A stretch of DNA of 6,897 bases from assembly GCA_005885165.1 (NCBI GenBank), contig VAXR01000104.1:1-6897 (forward strand). Reading direction: 5' to 3'. Position numbers and translations under genes: made by a program. Under the pieces are notes generated by a model, which did not search any database, was not told the DNA's origin, and saw nothing but the letters and a program-made list of their open reading frames with translations. Source of the stretch: Actinomycetota bacterium. GTDB lineage: Bacteria; Actinomycetota; Thermoleophilia; Solirubrobacterales; Thermoleophilaceae. The number at the start of each line of letters is the position of its first letter. Within the stretch, counting starts at the first letter, position 1. Positions 1 through 5,657 of the stretch are shown here, piece after piece.

Positions 1-2
1 AC

Positions 3-281
3 CATCACGCGATGCGAGCCCGCCGCTTCATGGAGCGCTTCACCGCCGACGAGCGAATCCTCACCACCATCGAGCTACACGACCGCCCCTACCACGTGTG
101 GAAGCGGCTCAAGCGCACCGGCACCCACGACGAGCCGCGCTTCGAGCACATGCTGGCCCGCATCCCGGACCACGAGCTCTTCCTGACGTTCGTGGAGATC
201 GACGGCGCGAGCGAGGCGAAGGACCAGGAGCCGATCCGCTGGTTCCGCGATCAGCTCCGCAAGCGCGACCTGGTCGAGTGA
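3..281 (+). CDS. 3' end of a probable HD-type metal-dependent hydrolase (partial)
   Basis: The reading frame is open to the left edge and ends at a TGA at 279-281, so this is most likely the C-terminal part of a longer gene. An ATG at 12 would allow an 89-residue product, but the in-frame His-His just before it and the lack of a ribosome binding site argue for a continued gene. The visible protein is charged and soluble, with no membrane segment or signal peptide. It contains His-His-Ala-Met-Arg, then a His-Asp pair in an 'ELHDRPY' context, then an Asp in 'EIDGAS', a spacing that resembles the metal ligands of HD-superfamily phosphohydrolases. That assignment is by eye from a fragment; the substrate cannot be guessed. 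It is followed after about 20 bp by a strong hairpin, consistent with being the last gene of its transcript. Confidence 0.6.
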   Translation, partial: HHAMRARRFMERFTADERILTTIELHDRPYHVWKRLKRTGTHDEPRFEHMLARIPDHELFLTFVEIDGASEAKDQEPIRWFRDQLRKRDLVE

Positions 282-300
282 CCGCGCAGCCACGCAGGGG

Positions 301-355
301 GGTGGCCGCCGCCCGCCGAGCGTGTCGCAGCTCGGCGGGCGTGCCTGTGGCCACC
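301..355 (+). terminator. Two-part GC-rich hairpin, likely transcription terminator
   Basis: An inner perfect 12-bp stem (310-321 pairing with 330-341, 8-base loop) lies inside an outer 7-bp stem (301-307 with 349-355). It starts 20 bases after the stop of the upstream gene. No T-run follows, which is common for putative terminators of high-GC actinobacteria but weakens the call. The structure is symmetrical and could act on either strand. Confidence 0.6.
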
Positions 356-510
356 TCCCGATCGACTACCGCATAGCGGTACTCGCCGAGCGTCGCGAAC
401 TCGACCGCCCGATCGAGTGCCGTCGCCAGCGCGTCGCGAGCTCGGGTTTGGAACTGGGGGAACATGCGTTCGCGAAGGTACGCGGGGCGACGGACGGAAC
501 GAGCCGTGGC

Positions 511-526
511 TGCAAGCGCGCTTGCA
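511..526. promoter_or_regulatory. Perfect 16-bp palindrome, candidate operator
   Basis: TGCAAGCGCGCTTGCA is an uninterrupted perfect palindrome. It lies 45-60 bp upstream of the thioesterase start and just before a TANNNT box at 535-540. With no spacer it is a poor RNA hairpin but a good dimeric-repressor site (TetR, MarR or similar size). The role is inferred; no regulator gene is visible in the window. Confidence 0.4.
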
Positions 527-534
527 TATCGCTC

Positions 535-540
535 TACGCT
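535..540 (+). promoter_or_regulatory. Possible -10 element for the thioesterase gene
   Basis: TACGCT matches the actinobacterial TANNNT -10 pattern and would place transcription start near 547, about 24 bases before the chosen GTG. The region where a -35 would lie is occupied by the palindrome at 511-526 and has no good TTGACA match. If correct, a protein on the palindrome would block RNA polymerase. This is a short degenerate motif, so the support is weak. Confidence 0.25.
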
Positions 541-576
541 GCGGCCCGTGAGCACGACGTTGTGCGGCCCGTGAGC
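540..576 (+). repeat. 14-bp direct repeat flanking the thioesterase start
   Basis: TGCGGCCCGTGAGC occurs identically at 540-553 and 563-576, offset by 23 bp. The second copy contains the chosen GTG start codon (571-573); the first contains an equivalent GTG at 548 that is in a different frame. The repeat could be a local duplication, a paired binding site about two helical turns apart, or an element acting at translation initiation. Confidence 0.7.
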
Positions 577-1005
577 GAGACCTTCCGGCACCGGATCCGC
601 GTGCGCTACGGCGAGTGCGATCTCCAGGGCGTCGTCTTCAACGCCAACTGGCTCGCCTACTTCGACGTCCTGATCACCGAGCTGTGGCGGGCGCGGATCG
701 GCGACTACCTGGGGATGGTGGACGAGGGCGCCGACATGGTCGTCGCCGAGGCCGCAATTCGCTTCAGGGGGCCGGCCCGGTTCGACGACCTGGTCGACTT
801 CGAGCTCGTGATCACGCGCCTGGGGGAGACCTCGGTGAGCACGCGAATCGAGGCCGCTGTCGACGGGCAGCCAGCCGCCGAGGGCGCCATGCGCCACGTG
901 TTCGTCGAGCCCGGGACGAACACGAAGCGCCCCATCCCCGACTCCATCCGCGAGGCGCTCCTCCCGCTCGTGGACGAAGAGGCCGCCGGCATCCTCGAGC
1001 GCTAG
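571..1005 (+). CDS. YbgC/4-hydroxybenzoyl-CoA-type acyl-CoA thioesterase
   Basis: This encodes a 144-residue single hot-dog-fold protein, the usual length of the YbgC/FadM/4HBT thioesterase family, which hydrolyses acyl-CoA or related thioesters in the cytosol. The N-terminus has the family signature R-V-R-Y-G-E-C-D-L-Q-G-V-V-F-N-A-N (residues 10-26). Asp17 sits at the catalytic acidic position and the Asn-Ala-Asn-Trp at the start of the central helix (24-27). A beta-rich second half follows ('AAIRFRGPARFDDLV', 61-75), as expected. Start choice: GTG 571 puts 'SETFRHRIRVRY' in register with homologues; GTG 562, three codons upstream, is also possible. Neither has a convincing Shine-Dalgarno. 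The frame stays open further upstream but that part does not look like this family. The stop TAG shares CTAG with the convergent dehydrogenase gene. The physiological substrate is unknown; the gene is not next to Tol-Pal genes. Confidence 0.85.
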   Translation: MSETFRHRIRVRYGECDLQGVVFNANWLAYFDVLITELWRARIGDYLGMVDEGADMVVAEAAIRFRGPARFDDLVDFELVITRLGETSVSTRIEAAVDGQPAAEGAMRHVFVEPGTNTKRPIPDSIREALLPLVDEEAAGILER

Positions 1006-2102
1006 ACGCTCCCCCCGAGCGACGACCAGATGTCCACCTTCGTGTGCACGCGCGAGGCGACCTCGTCCACGACCTCGCTCGTGGTAGCGCTCCCGCCGAG
1101 GTCCGGCGTGCGCACCCCGGTGGCGCTCGCCTCCAGCACCGCCTCGTAGACGGCGCGCGAGGCGAGATCGGCCTCAGGGAGCCCGTGCTCCCCGATGTGG
1201 TGGAGCAGCGCCGCCACGGCCATGATCATCGCCATCGGGTTGGCGATCCCCTTTCCCTCGAGCGCCGGCGCGGTGCCGTGCGGCGCCTCGGTCATCACCG
1301 CGCGCACCTCGTGCTCGCGGTCGAGCGACAGGACCACGGACTCGGCGCCCGCGATCGAGCCAAAGAGCGGCAGCACGAAATCGGACAGGCAGTCGCCGTC
1401 GCGGTTGAGCGCCGGGATCACGAGCGGCGCGTCGGCCGCGCCGGACACGAGCCCCGCGTAGGTGGCGTCGATCAGCACGGGCTGATACGGAACCTCCGGA
1501 TGGCGCTCCGAAGCCGCGTCCAGCTCCTCCTTCAGCATCCCCTCGTATACGGGGCTCACCGTCCACTTCGGCCCGCCGTAGACGCGGCCGTGGATCTTCC
1601 GCGCCGTCCGGAAGCTGTGCTCCGCCACCGCCCGGCACACCTCGCGCGAAATGCGCTCCGTCCGGAACGCCAGCTCGTCGTCCTCGTCGGTCTCGCGCCA
1701 CTGCTCCGCGCCGTAGGCGTCGCCCACCGCCATCCGGCAGACGGAGATCGGGTAGTGCACGCCCGCGATCGGCGTCACGCCCGGAATCCGGCGCCCGGTG
1801 CGGATGATCACCTTGCCGTCGAGCTCCTCCCGAAGGATGCGGTTCGGGCTGCCCACGTCGTCCTCGCCCTCCGGCGTGATCGTCGCCGCCTTGATGCCGA
1901 AGCCGGACTCGGCGATCGCGCGCGCGCCCGCCCGGACGACGTCGTTCTGCGTCCTGCGCCGGTTCTCGAGCGACAGGTCGTAGTGCTCGAGCTCGACCTC
2001 GACGCCGGTGACGCGGCGGTCGAGGAGCCGCAGCGCCTCCCGCAGGAGCTCCTGCCCGGTCTGGTCGCCCTCCAGGACGATAATCCGCGGGACCTCGGCC
2101 AC
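1002..2102 (-). CDS. Isocitrate/isopropylmalate dehydrogenase-family decarboxylating dehydrogenase
   Basis: This 366-residue protein is in the size range of IPMDH, homoisocitrate and NAD-type isocitrate dehydrogenases. The N-terminal 'VLEGDQTGQEL' (9-19) replaces the common GDGIGPE-like motif. S85-P-N87-R-I-L-R91 followed by R101 matches the Ser/Asn/Arg/Arg substrate site of E. coli isocitrate dehydrogenase (S113, N115, R119, R129), which favours an isocitrate-like substrate over isopropylmalate. Metal-binding candidates are D212, D237 and D241 ('GDCLSDF'). The cofactor loop is H275-G-T-A-P279, followed later by 'GKGIANPMAMIMA' (283-295). At the residues after HGTAP that separate NADP (Lys-Tyr) from NAD (Asp-Ile) enzymes, this protein has Ala280-Leu281. 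The start is GTG at 2102; a TACAGT -10 ends 6 bases upstream and suggests a leaderless mRNA. Family membership is firm; the exact substrate (isocitrate, homoisocitrate or other) and cofactor are not. Confidence 0.88.
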   Translation of the reverse strand: MAEVPRIIVLEGDQTGQELLREALRLLDRRVTGVEVELEHYDLSLENRRRTQNDVVRAGARAIAESGFGIKAATITPEGEDDVGSPNRILREELDGKVIIRTGRRIPGVTPIAGVHYPISVCRMAVGDAYGAEQWRETDEDDELAFRTERISREVCRAVAEHSFRTARKIHGRVYGGPKWTVSPVYEGMLKEELDAASERHPEVPYQPVLIDATYAGLVSGAADAPLVIPALNRDGDCLSDFVLPLFGSIAGAESVVLSLDREHEVRAVMTEAPHGTAPALEGKGIANPMAMIMAVAALLHHIGEHGLPEADLASRAVYEAVLEASATGVRTPDLGGSATTSEVVDEVASRVHTKVDIWSSLGGSV

Positions 2103-2108
2103 CGACCG

Positions 2109-2114
2109 ACTGTA
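2109..2114 (-). promoter_or_regulatory. -10 element placed for a leaderless dehydrogenase mRNA
   Basis: On the minus strand this reads TACAGT, a match to TANNNT, and occupies exactly -12 to -7 relative to the GTG at 2102. That is the spacing seen for leaderless actinobacterial transcripts, in which the start codon is the 5' end of the mRNA. No clear -35 is visible. A G-run further upstream (about 2114-2118) could be a poor Shine-Dalgarno instead. Confidence 0.45.
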
Positions 2115-2119
2115 CCCCC

Positions 2120-2596
2120 ATGATCGTGGACGCTGCCCGGTTCCTGGACCATCCGGGCGAGATAGCCCTCGCCGCCGCCACCGTCGTCGCCCTCGCCGCC
2201 GTCGTGGCCGGCCTGCCGCCGCTGCTCCGACCCGCCGAGGCGGAGGGCGGGCGCGGGCGCGTCACGCCCGCGCTCGTGATGCTCACCGGCGGGGCGGCCA
2301 TCACCTTCACGGCCTACCTCGCGTTCGAGCTGCGCTGCGGCACGACCGGCTGCAGGCGCGGCGCGGGCGGCGGCTTCGCAGGCCTCCACCGCTGGTGGCG
2401 GACGGAGTCGTCCTGGGAGTGGGGCGCCCAGCTGCTGGTGGCGAGCCTCGGCCTGGCCGCTGCGGCGCTCGCCTTCTGGCTCAGCGCCCGCGGGAGCCGC
2501 CGGGCGCGCTGGCCGCTCTGGTCGGCGCGGGTGCTCTACGCCGCGTGGGCGATCTTCGTCTTTCTCGTGCCGGGGGCCTACGAGCTCTCGCGCTGA
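2120..2596 (+). CDS. Uncharacterised four-helix membrane protein
   Basis: I do not recognise this 158-residue protein. It has four likely transmembrane segments at about residues 14-36, 48-71, 102-122 and 135-154. Basic linkers at 37-47 and 123-134 ('ARGSRRARW') suggest that those loops are cytoplasmic and that both termini and the central loop (72-101) are outside. The central loop has a Cys73-x4-Cys78 pair and several Trp residues (92, 93, 99, 101), so a disulfide or ligand site is conceivable. There is no signal peptide cleavage site and no catalytic motif. The start is ATG 2120, 17 bp from the divergent dehydrogenase start, with no Shine-Dalgarno; its promoter must lie within that neighbour's coding sequence. 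Codon use is GC3-rich like the rest of the window. It converges on the HD-domain gene. No function is assigned. Confidence 0.7.
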   Translation: MIVDAARFLDHPGEIALAAATVVALAAVVAGLPPLLRPAEAEGGRGRVTPALVMLTGGAAITFTAYLAFELRCGTTGCRRGAGGGFAGLHRWWRTESSWEWGAQLLVASLGLAAAALAFWLSARGSRRARWPLWSARVLYAAWAIFVFLVPGAYELSR

Positions 2597-2635
2597 GGAG
2601 TAGGGGAACGGTCCGCCGCCGGCTGGCGCGGCCTC

Positions 2636-3196
2636 GCCCTCGAGCCCGAGCTCCGCGGCCCGCTCCTCCATCGCGGCGATCACCCGGCGCACGTGCTCGT
2701 CGAAGTCCACGCCCAGCTCCTCGGCCGCCTCGCGCACCTCCTCGCGGTTCACGCCCGCCGCGAAGCTCGGCTGGTTGAGCTTCTTCTTCACCGACTTCGG
2801 CGTCATGCCGTGGATCCCGGTCGGCCGAACGAGCGCGCACGCGGCCACGAACCCCGACAGCTCGTCGACCGCGTAGAGCGCCTTGGCCATTCGCGTGGTG
2901 CGCGGGACGCTAAGGAACGTGGCGTGCCCGGCGACGGCGTCGATCACCTCCTCCGGGTAATCCAGCTGGCGGAGCTCCTCGAGCGCCTTGCGCGGATGGC
3001 CCGTCTCGAGGTCGGGATAGCGCTCGTAGTCGAGGTCGTGGACGATCCCGGTGACCGCCCAGAGCTCCTCGTCCTCGCCGTACTCGCGGGCGTAGGCGCG
3101 CATCGCGGCCTCCACGCCCAGCACGTGCTTGCGGAGCGAGTCCGATTCGGTCCACTCGCAGAACAGCTCCCAGGCGTCGTCGCGCGAAGGGGTCAC
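2636..3196 (-). CDS. HD-domain protein (predicted metal-dependent phosphohydrolase), 3' end unresolved
   Basis: The conserved part spans about 187 residues from a GTG at 3196. HD-superfamily ligands are clear: His24 ('LRKHVLGVEAAM'), His53-Asp54 ('GIVHDLDYERYP'), His67 ('TGHP'), His91 ('AGHATF') and Asp111 ('YAVDELSGF'). These coordinate a divalent metal used to hydrolyse phosphate esters, typically of nucleotides; the substrate here is unknown. The protein is soluble. 'ALVRPTGIHGMTPKSVKKKL' (121-140) and a C-terminal helix ending 'AAELGLEG' are typical of small stand-alone bacterial HD proteins of about 190 residues. Oddly, no in-frame stop follows: the frame stays open to 1808, through the antisense of the membrane gene and out of frame through the dehydrogenase gene, where it reads as low-complexity Arg/Ala/Pro. 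The left coordinate given here is the end of recognisable protein, not a stop codon. A one-base shift would end it at a TAG at 2578-2580. It diverges from murA. Confidence 0.75.
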
Positions 3197-3277
3197 GGAG
3201 CGAAACCGTAGCGTCCGGCGGCGCCTGCAAGATCGCCCCGGCCCCGCATTGGGGCAGGGAATGCGCCCCCGCGAGCG

Positions 3278-3282
3278 AAAGG
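3278..3282 (+). promoter_or_regulatory. Ribosome binding site deciding the murA start
   Basis: AAAGG, in the context GCGAAAGGC, lies 8 bases before the ATG at 3291. It is the best Shine-Dalgarno near any candidate murA start and favours 3291 over the in-frame ATGs at 3261 and 3348, which lack a properly spaced site. Confidence 0.5.
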
Positions 3283-3290
3283 CACCGACG

Positions 3291-4646
3291 ATGCCCTTCG
3301 ATACGCTTGCCGAGCCGCTGGAGACCGACGGTATCGCGGCACGGCTCATGGAGAAGTTCGTCATCCAGGGGGGTCAGCCGCTGGCGGGCACGATCGTGCC
3401 GGCGGGTAACAAGAACGCGGCGCTGCCGGCGCTTGCGGCATGCCTCCTGACCGAGGAGGAGGTCGTCCTCCGCAACATCCCGCGTATCCGCGACGTGGAG
3501 GCGATGCTCGAGCTCCTGAGCGGGCTCGGCGTGAGCGTCGACTGGCGCGACGAGAACGTCGTCGCCCTCTGCGCGGCGGACGTGCGCGAGACGAAGGTCG
3601 ACCCCGAGGTCGCGGACCGGATCCGCGCCTCGTTCCTCGTCGCGGGGCCTCTGCTGGCCCGCTTCGGCCGCGCCGAGATGCCCCCGCCGGGCGGGGACGT
3701 GATCGGCCGCCGCCGCCTCGACCCGCACCTGGACGCGTTCCGCGCTCTCGGCGCGCGCACGAGCTTCGACCGGTGGTTCCAACTGTCGGCCCCCAACCGC
3801 CTCAGGGCGTGCGACTTCTTCATGGACGAGCCGTCGGTGATGGGCACGGAGAACGCCCTCATGGCGGCGGCGCTCACTCCGGGGTCAACGGTGATCCACA
3901 ACGCCGCCTCCGAGCCGCACGTGCAGGACCTCGCGCGGATGCTCCTCCAGATGGGCGCGCGGATCGAGGGGATCGGCTCGAACGTCCTGATCATCCACGG
4001 CCGCGAACAGCTGGGCGGGGCGGACTACCGGATCGGGCCCGACTACATCGAGATCGGCAGCTTCGTTGCGCTCGCGGCCGTCACCGGCGGCGAGCTGCGC
4101 GTGCGCGACACCGTGCCGGCCGACCTCCGCATGACGCGCCTCGTGTTCGAGCGGCTCGGCTGCCAGATGGAGTTCGAGGGCGACGACGTGATCGTCCCGG
4201 CGGGCCAGCGCCTGCGCGTGCGCGACGACGAGGGCGACGCGATCTCGAAGATCGAGGACGGCCCGTGGCCCGCCTTCCCAGCCGACCTCACCAGCATCGC
4301 CCTCGCGATCGCCACCCAGTCCGAGGGGATGGTTCTAATCTTCGAGAAGATGTTCGAGAACCGCCTGTTCTTCGTGGACAAGCTCGTGTCGATGGGCGCT
4401 CGGGTCCTCCTGTGCGATCCGCACCGTGCGGTCGTCAGCGGCCCGAGCCGGCTTCACGGCGAGCGCATGGAGAGCCCCGACATCCGCGCCGGCATGGCCA
4501 TGCTCATCGCCGCACTCTGCGCGCGCGGTGAGTCGGAGATCGGGAACATCCGCCAGATCGATCGCGGCTACGAGCGCATCGACGAGCGCCTGCAGTCGCT
4601 CGGCGCGCAGATCGAACGCGTGCCGCCCGAGCCGCTCGCGGTCTAG
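3291..4646 (+). CDS. murA: UDP-N-acetylglucosamine 1-carboxyvinyltransferase with Asp at the catalytic Cys position
   Basis: MurA transfers enolpyruvate from PEP to UDP-GlcNAc, the first committed step of peptidoglycan synthesis, in the cytosol. The 451-residue product has the two-lobed EPSP-synthase-family pattern. Lys41-Asn42 in 'AGNKNAALPALAACLL' match E. coli Lys22-Asn23. 'RASFLVAGPLLARFG' (112-126) follows, and the active-site loop is 'PPPGGDVIGRRRLDPH' (131-146). Asp332 in 'FPADLTS' matches E. coli Asp305, and 'IDRGYERIDERLQSLGA' lies near the C-terminus (423-439). In the loop, Asp136 (codon GAC 3696-3698) replaces the Cys115 that fosfomycin alkylates. Asp here is known in mycobacterial and chlamydial MurA and gives intrinsic fosfomycin resistance with retained activity. 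The start at ATG 3291 gives about 19 extra N-terminal residues compared with E. coli; ATG 3348 would give the E. coli-like N-terminus but has no ribosome binding site. hisZ follows after 27 bp with no terminator, so the two are probably co-transcribed. Confidence 0.93.
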   Translation: MPFDTLAEPLETDGIAARLMEKFVIQGGQPLAGTIVPAGNKNAALPALAACLLTEEEVVLRNIPRIRDVEAMLELLSGLGVSVDWRDENVVALCAADVRETKVDPEVADRIRASFLVAGPLLARFGRAEMPPPGGDVIGRRRLDPHLDAFRALGARTSFDRWFQLSAPNRLRACDFFMDEPSVMGTENALMAAALTPGSTVIHNAASEPHVQDLARMLLQMGARIEGIGSNVLIIHGREQLGGADYRIGPDYIEIGSFVALAAVTGGELRVRDTVPADLRMTRLVFERLGCQMEFEGDDVIVPAGQRLRVRDDEGDAISKIEDGPWPAFPADLTSIALAIATQSEGMVLIFEKMFENRLFFVDKLVSMGARVLLCDPHRAVVSGPSRLHGERMESPDIRAGMAMLIAALCARGESEIGNIRQIDRGYERIDERLQSLGAQIERVPPEPLAV

Positions 4647-4673
4647 CCCAACGTTCTCGAGCCGGGGGGCAGC

Positions 4674-5657
4674 GTGATCCATCCGGTACCGCCCGGCACC
4701 CGAGACGTGTTGCCGGACGAGATGCGCGAGCTCCGCGACCTCAGCACGCGCCTGCACGCGGTGTTCGAGGGCGCGGGCTACGGCGAGGTCTGGACGCCCG
4801 CGATCGAGTACGAAGACGTGCTACGCCGCGGCGACGAGAGCGCGGCCGGTGCCGGCTTCCGGCTCTTCGACGACCGCGGCCACGTGCTCGCGCTCCGCTC
4901 GGACCCGACCATCCCGATCGCGCGGCTCGTGGCCAACCGCTACGCGGGCGTGCCGGCGTCCCTGCGGCTCTGCTACTTCGCCCACGCCTACCGCTCCGTC
5001 GAGCGGGGTAGCGGCCAGGCGCGCGAGTTCCTCCAGGGCGGGATCGAGCTGATCGGCATCGCCGGGCCTCCCGGAGACGCGGAGGTGATCGCCCTCGTCC
5101 TGGGTGCGCTCAGCGAGGCCGGCCTCAGCCGGCACCGGGTCGGGCTCGGCGACGGGATGCTCTACCGGTCGCTGCTCGCGGCGGCGGACGTCCCCGAGGA
5201 CGAGCGCCGGCCGCTTCTCGAGTCCCTCTGGCGCCGCGACCTCGTGCGGCTCGAGGCGCAGGTCGACCGGCTCGGACTGTCGCCGGCGGCTCGCGAGCTG
5301 CTCGTCACCGTCCCGGCGCTGCGCGGCGGTCCGGAGGTCCTCGACCGGGTCGACGGCTCGCTCGCGGGCGCGGTGGAGAACCTGCGCGAGTGCCACGAGC
5401 TGCTCCGCGAGCGGCGGGTCGACGACCGCGTGATCTTCGACCTCGGGCTGCTGCGCGAGCTCAGCTACTACACGGGGACGATCTTCGAGGTCTACGATCC
5501 GGCCGTCGCCTTCGCGCTCGGCGGGGGCGGCCGCTACGACGACCTGCTCGGTCGCTTCGGCGAGGCGCGACCGGCGTGCGGCGCGGGCCTCGACGTGCAG
5601 CGCGTCCACCTGGCGCAGCTCGCGGAGGAGAGCCAGGCGAGCGGGGGCACGGCGTGA
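4674..5657 (+). CDS. hisZ: ATP phosphoribosyltransferase regulatory subunit HisZ
   Basis: HisZ is a catalytically inactive paralogue of histidyl-tRNA synthetase. It assembles with short-form HisG to make the active, histidine-regulated ATP phosphoribosyltransferase. The 327-residue protein shows class II synthetase core features: 'PPGTRDVLPDE' (6-16), R75-S-D-P-T79, a motif-2-like 'REFLQGGIELIG' (117-128), 'ELSYYTGTIFEVY' (262-274) and the Gly-rich 'GGGGRYDDL' (283-291). It ends soon after the core and lacks the anticodon-binding domain of true HisRS (usually more than 400 residues), and it sits directly before hisG; both facts support HisZ. The start is GTG 4674, placed four bases after a G-run (4664-4669) that may serve as ribosome binding site and consistent with the family N-terminus 'HPVPPGTRD'. 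The stop TGA overlaps the hisG start as GTGA. Confidence 0.92.
   Translation: MIHPVPPGTRDVLPDEMRELRDLSTRLHAVFEGAGYGEVWTPAIEYEDVLRRGDESAAGAGFRLFDDRGHVLALRSDPTIPIARLVANRYAGVPASLRLCYFAHAYRSVERGSGQAREFLQGGIELIGIAGPPGDAEVIALVLGALSEAGLSRHRVGLGDGMLYRSLLAAADVPEDERRPLLESLWRRDLVRLEAQVDRLGLSPAARELLVTVPALRGGPEVLDRVDGSLAGAVENLRECHELLRERRVDDRVIFDLGLLRELSYYTGTIFEVYDPAVAFALGGGGRYDDLLGRFGEARPACGAGLDVQRVHLAQLAEESQASGGTA

Noticed and set aside
322..570. Upstream extension of the thioesterase frame to an ATG at 322
   Set aside because: It would add about 80 residues with no family resemblance, begins inside the terminator hairpin and crosses the palindrome and repeats. The family start fits GTG 571 (or 562).
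109..897. Long minus-strand open frame across the first gene and the thioesterase gene
   Set aside because: Most of it is the antisense of two better supported plus-strand genes, with no family pattern. Only its middle part is kept as a low-interest finding.
615..2123. Long plus-strand frame of about 500 codons spanning the thioesterase and dehydrogenase genes
   Set aside because: Arg/Ala/His-rich shadow translation typical of high-GC DNA; it conflicts with two well supported genes.
1808..2635. Reading the HD protein as a 460-residue product that ends at 1808
   Set aside because: The added part is low-complexity and lies antisense to one gene and out of frame in another; it looks like non-coding shadow.
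2693..3211. Plus-strand open frame opposite the HD-domain gene
   Set aside because: It is the antisense of a clear HD protein, and its Leu/Arg/Val-rich translation shows no family motif.
3226..3231. TGCAAG half-site in the HD/murA intergenic region matching the palindrome at 511-526
   Set aside because: Only a 6-base half-site without its inverted partner; expected by chance.
3261..3263. ATG at 3261 as the murA start
   Set aside because: Its purine run touches the ATG with no proper spacing, and the added residues (RPRERKAPT) have no counterpart in MurA. ATG 3291 has a spaced AAAGG.
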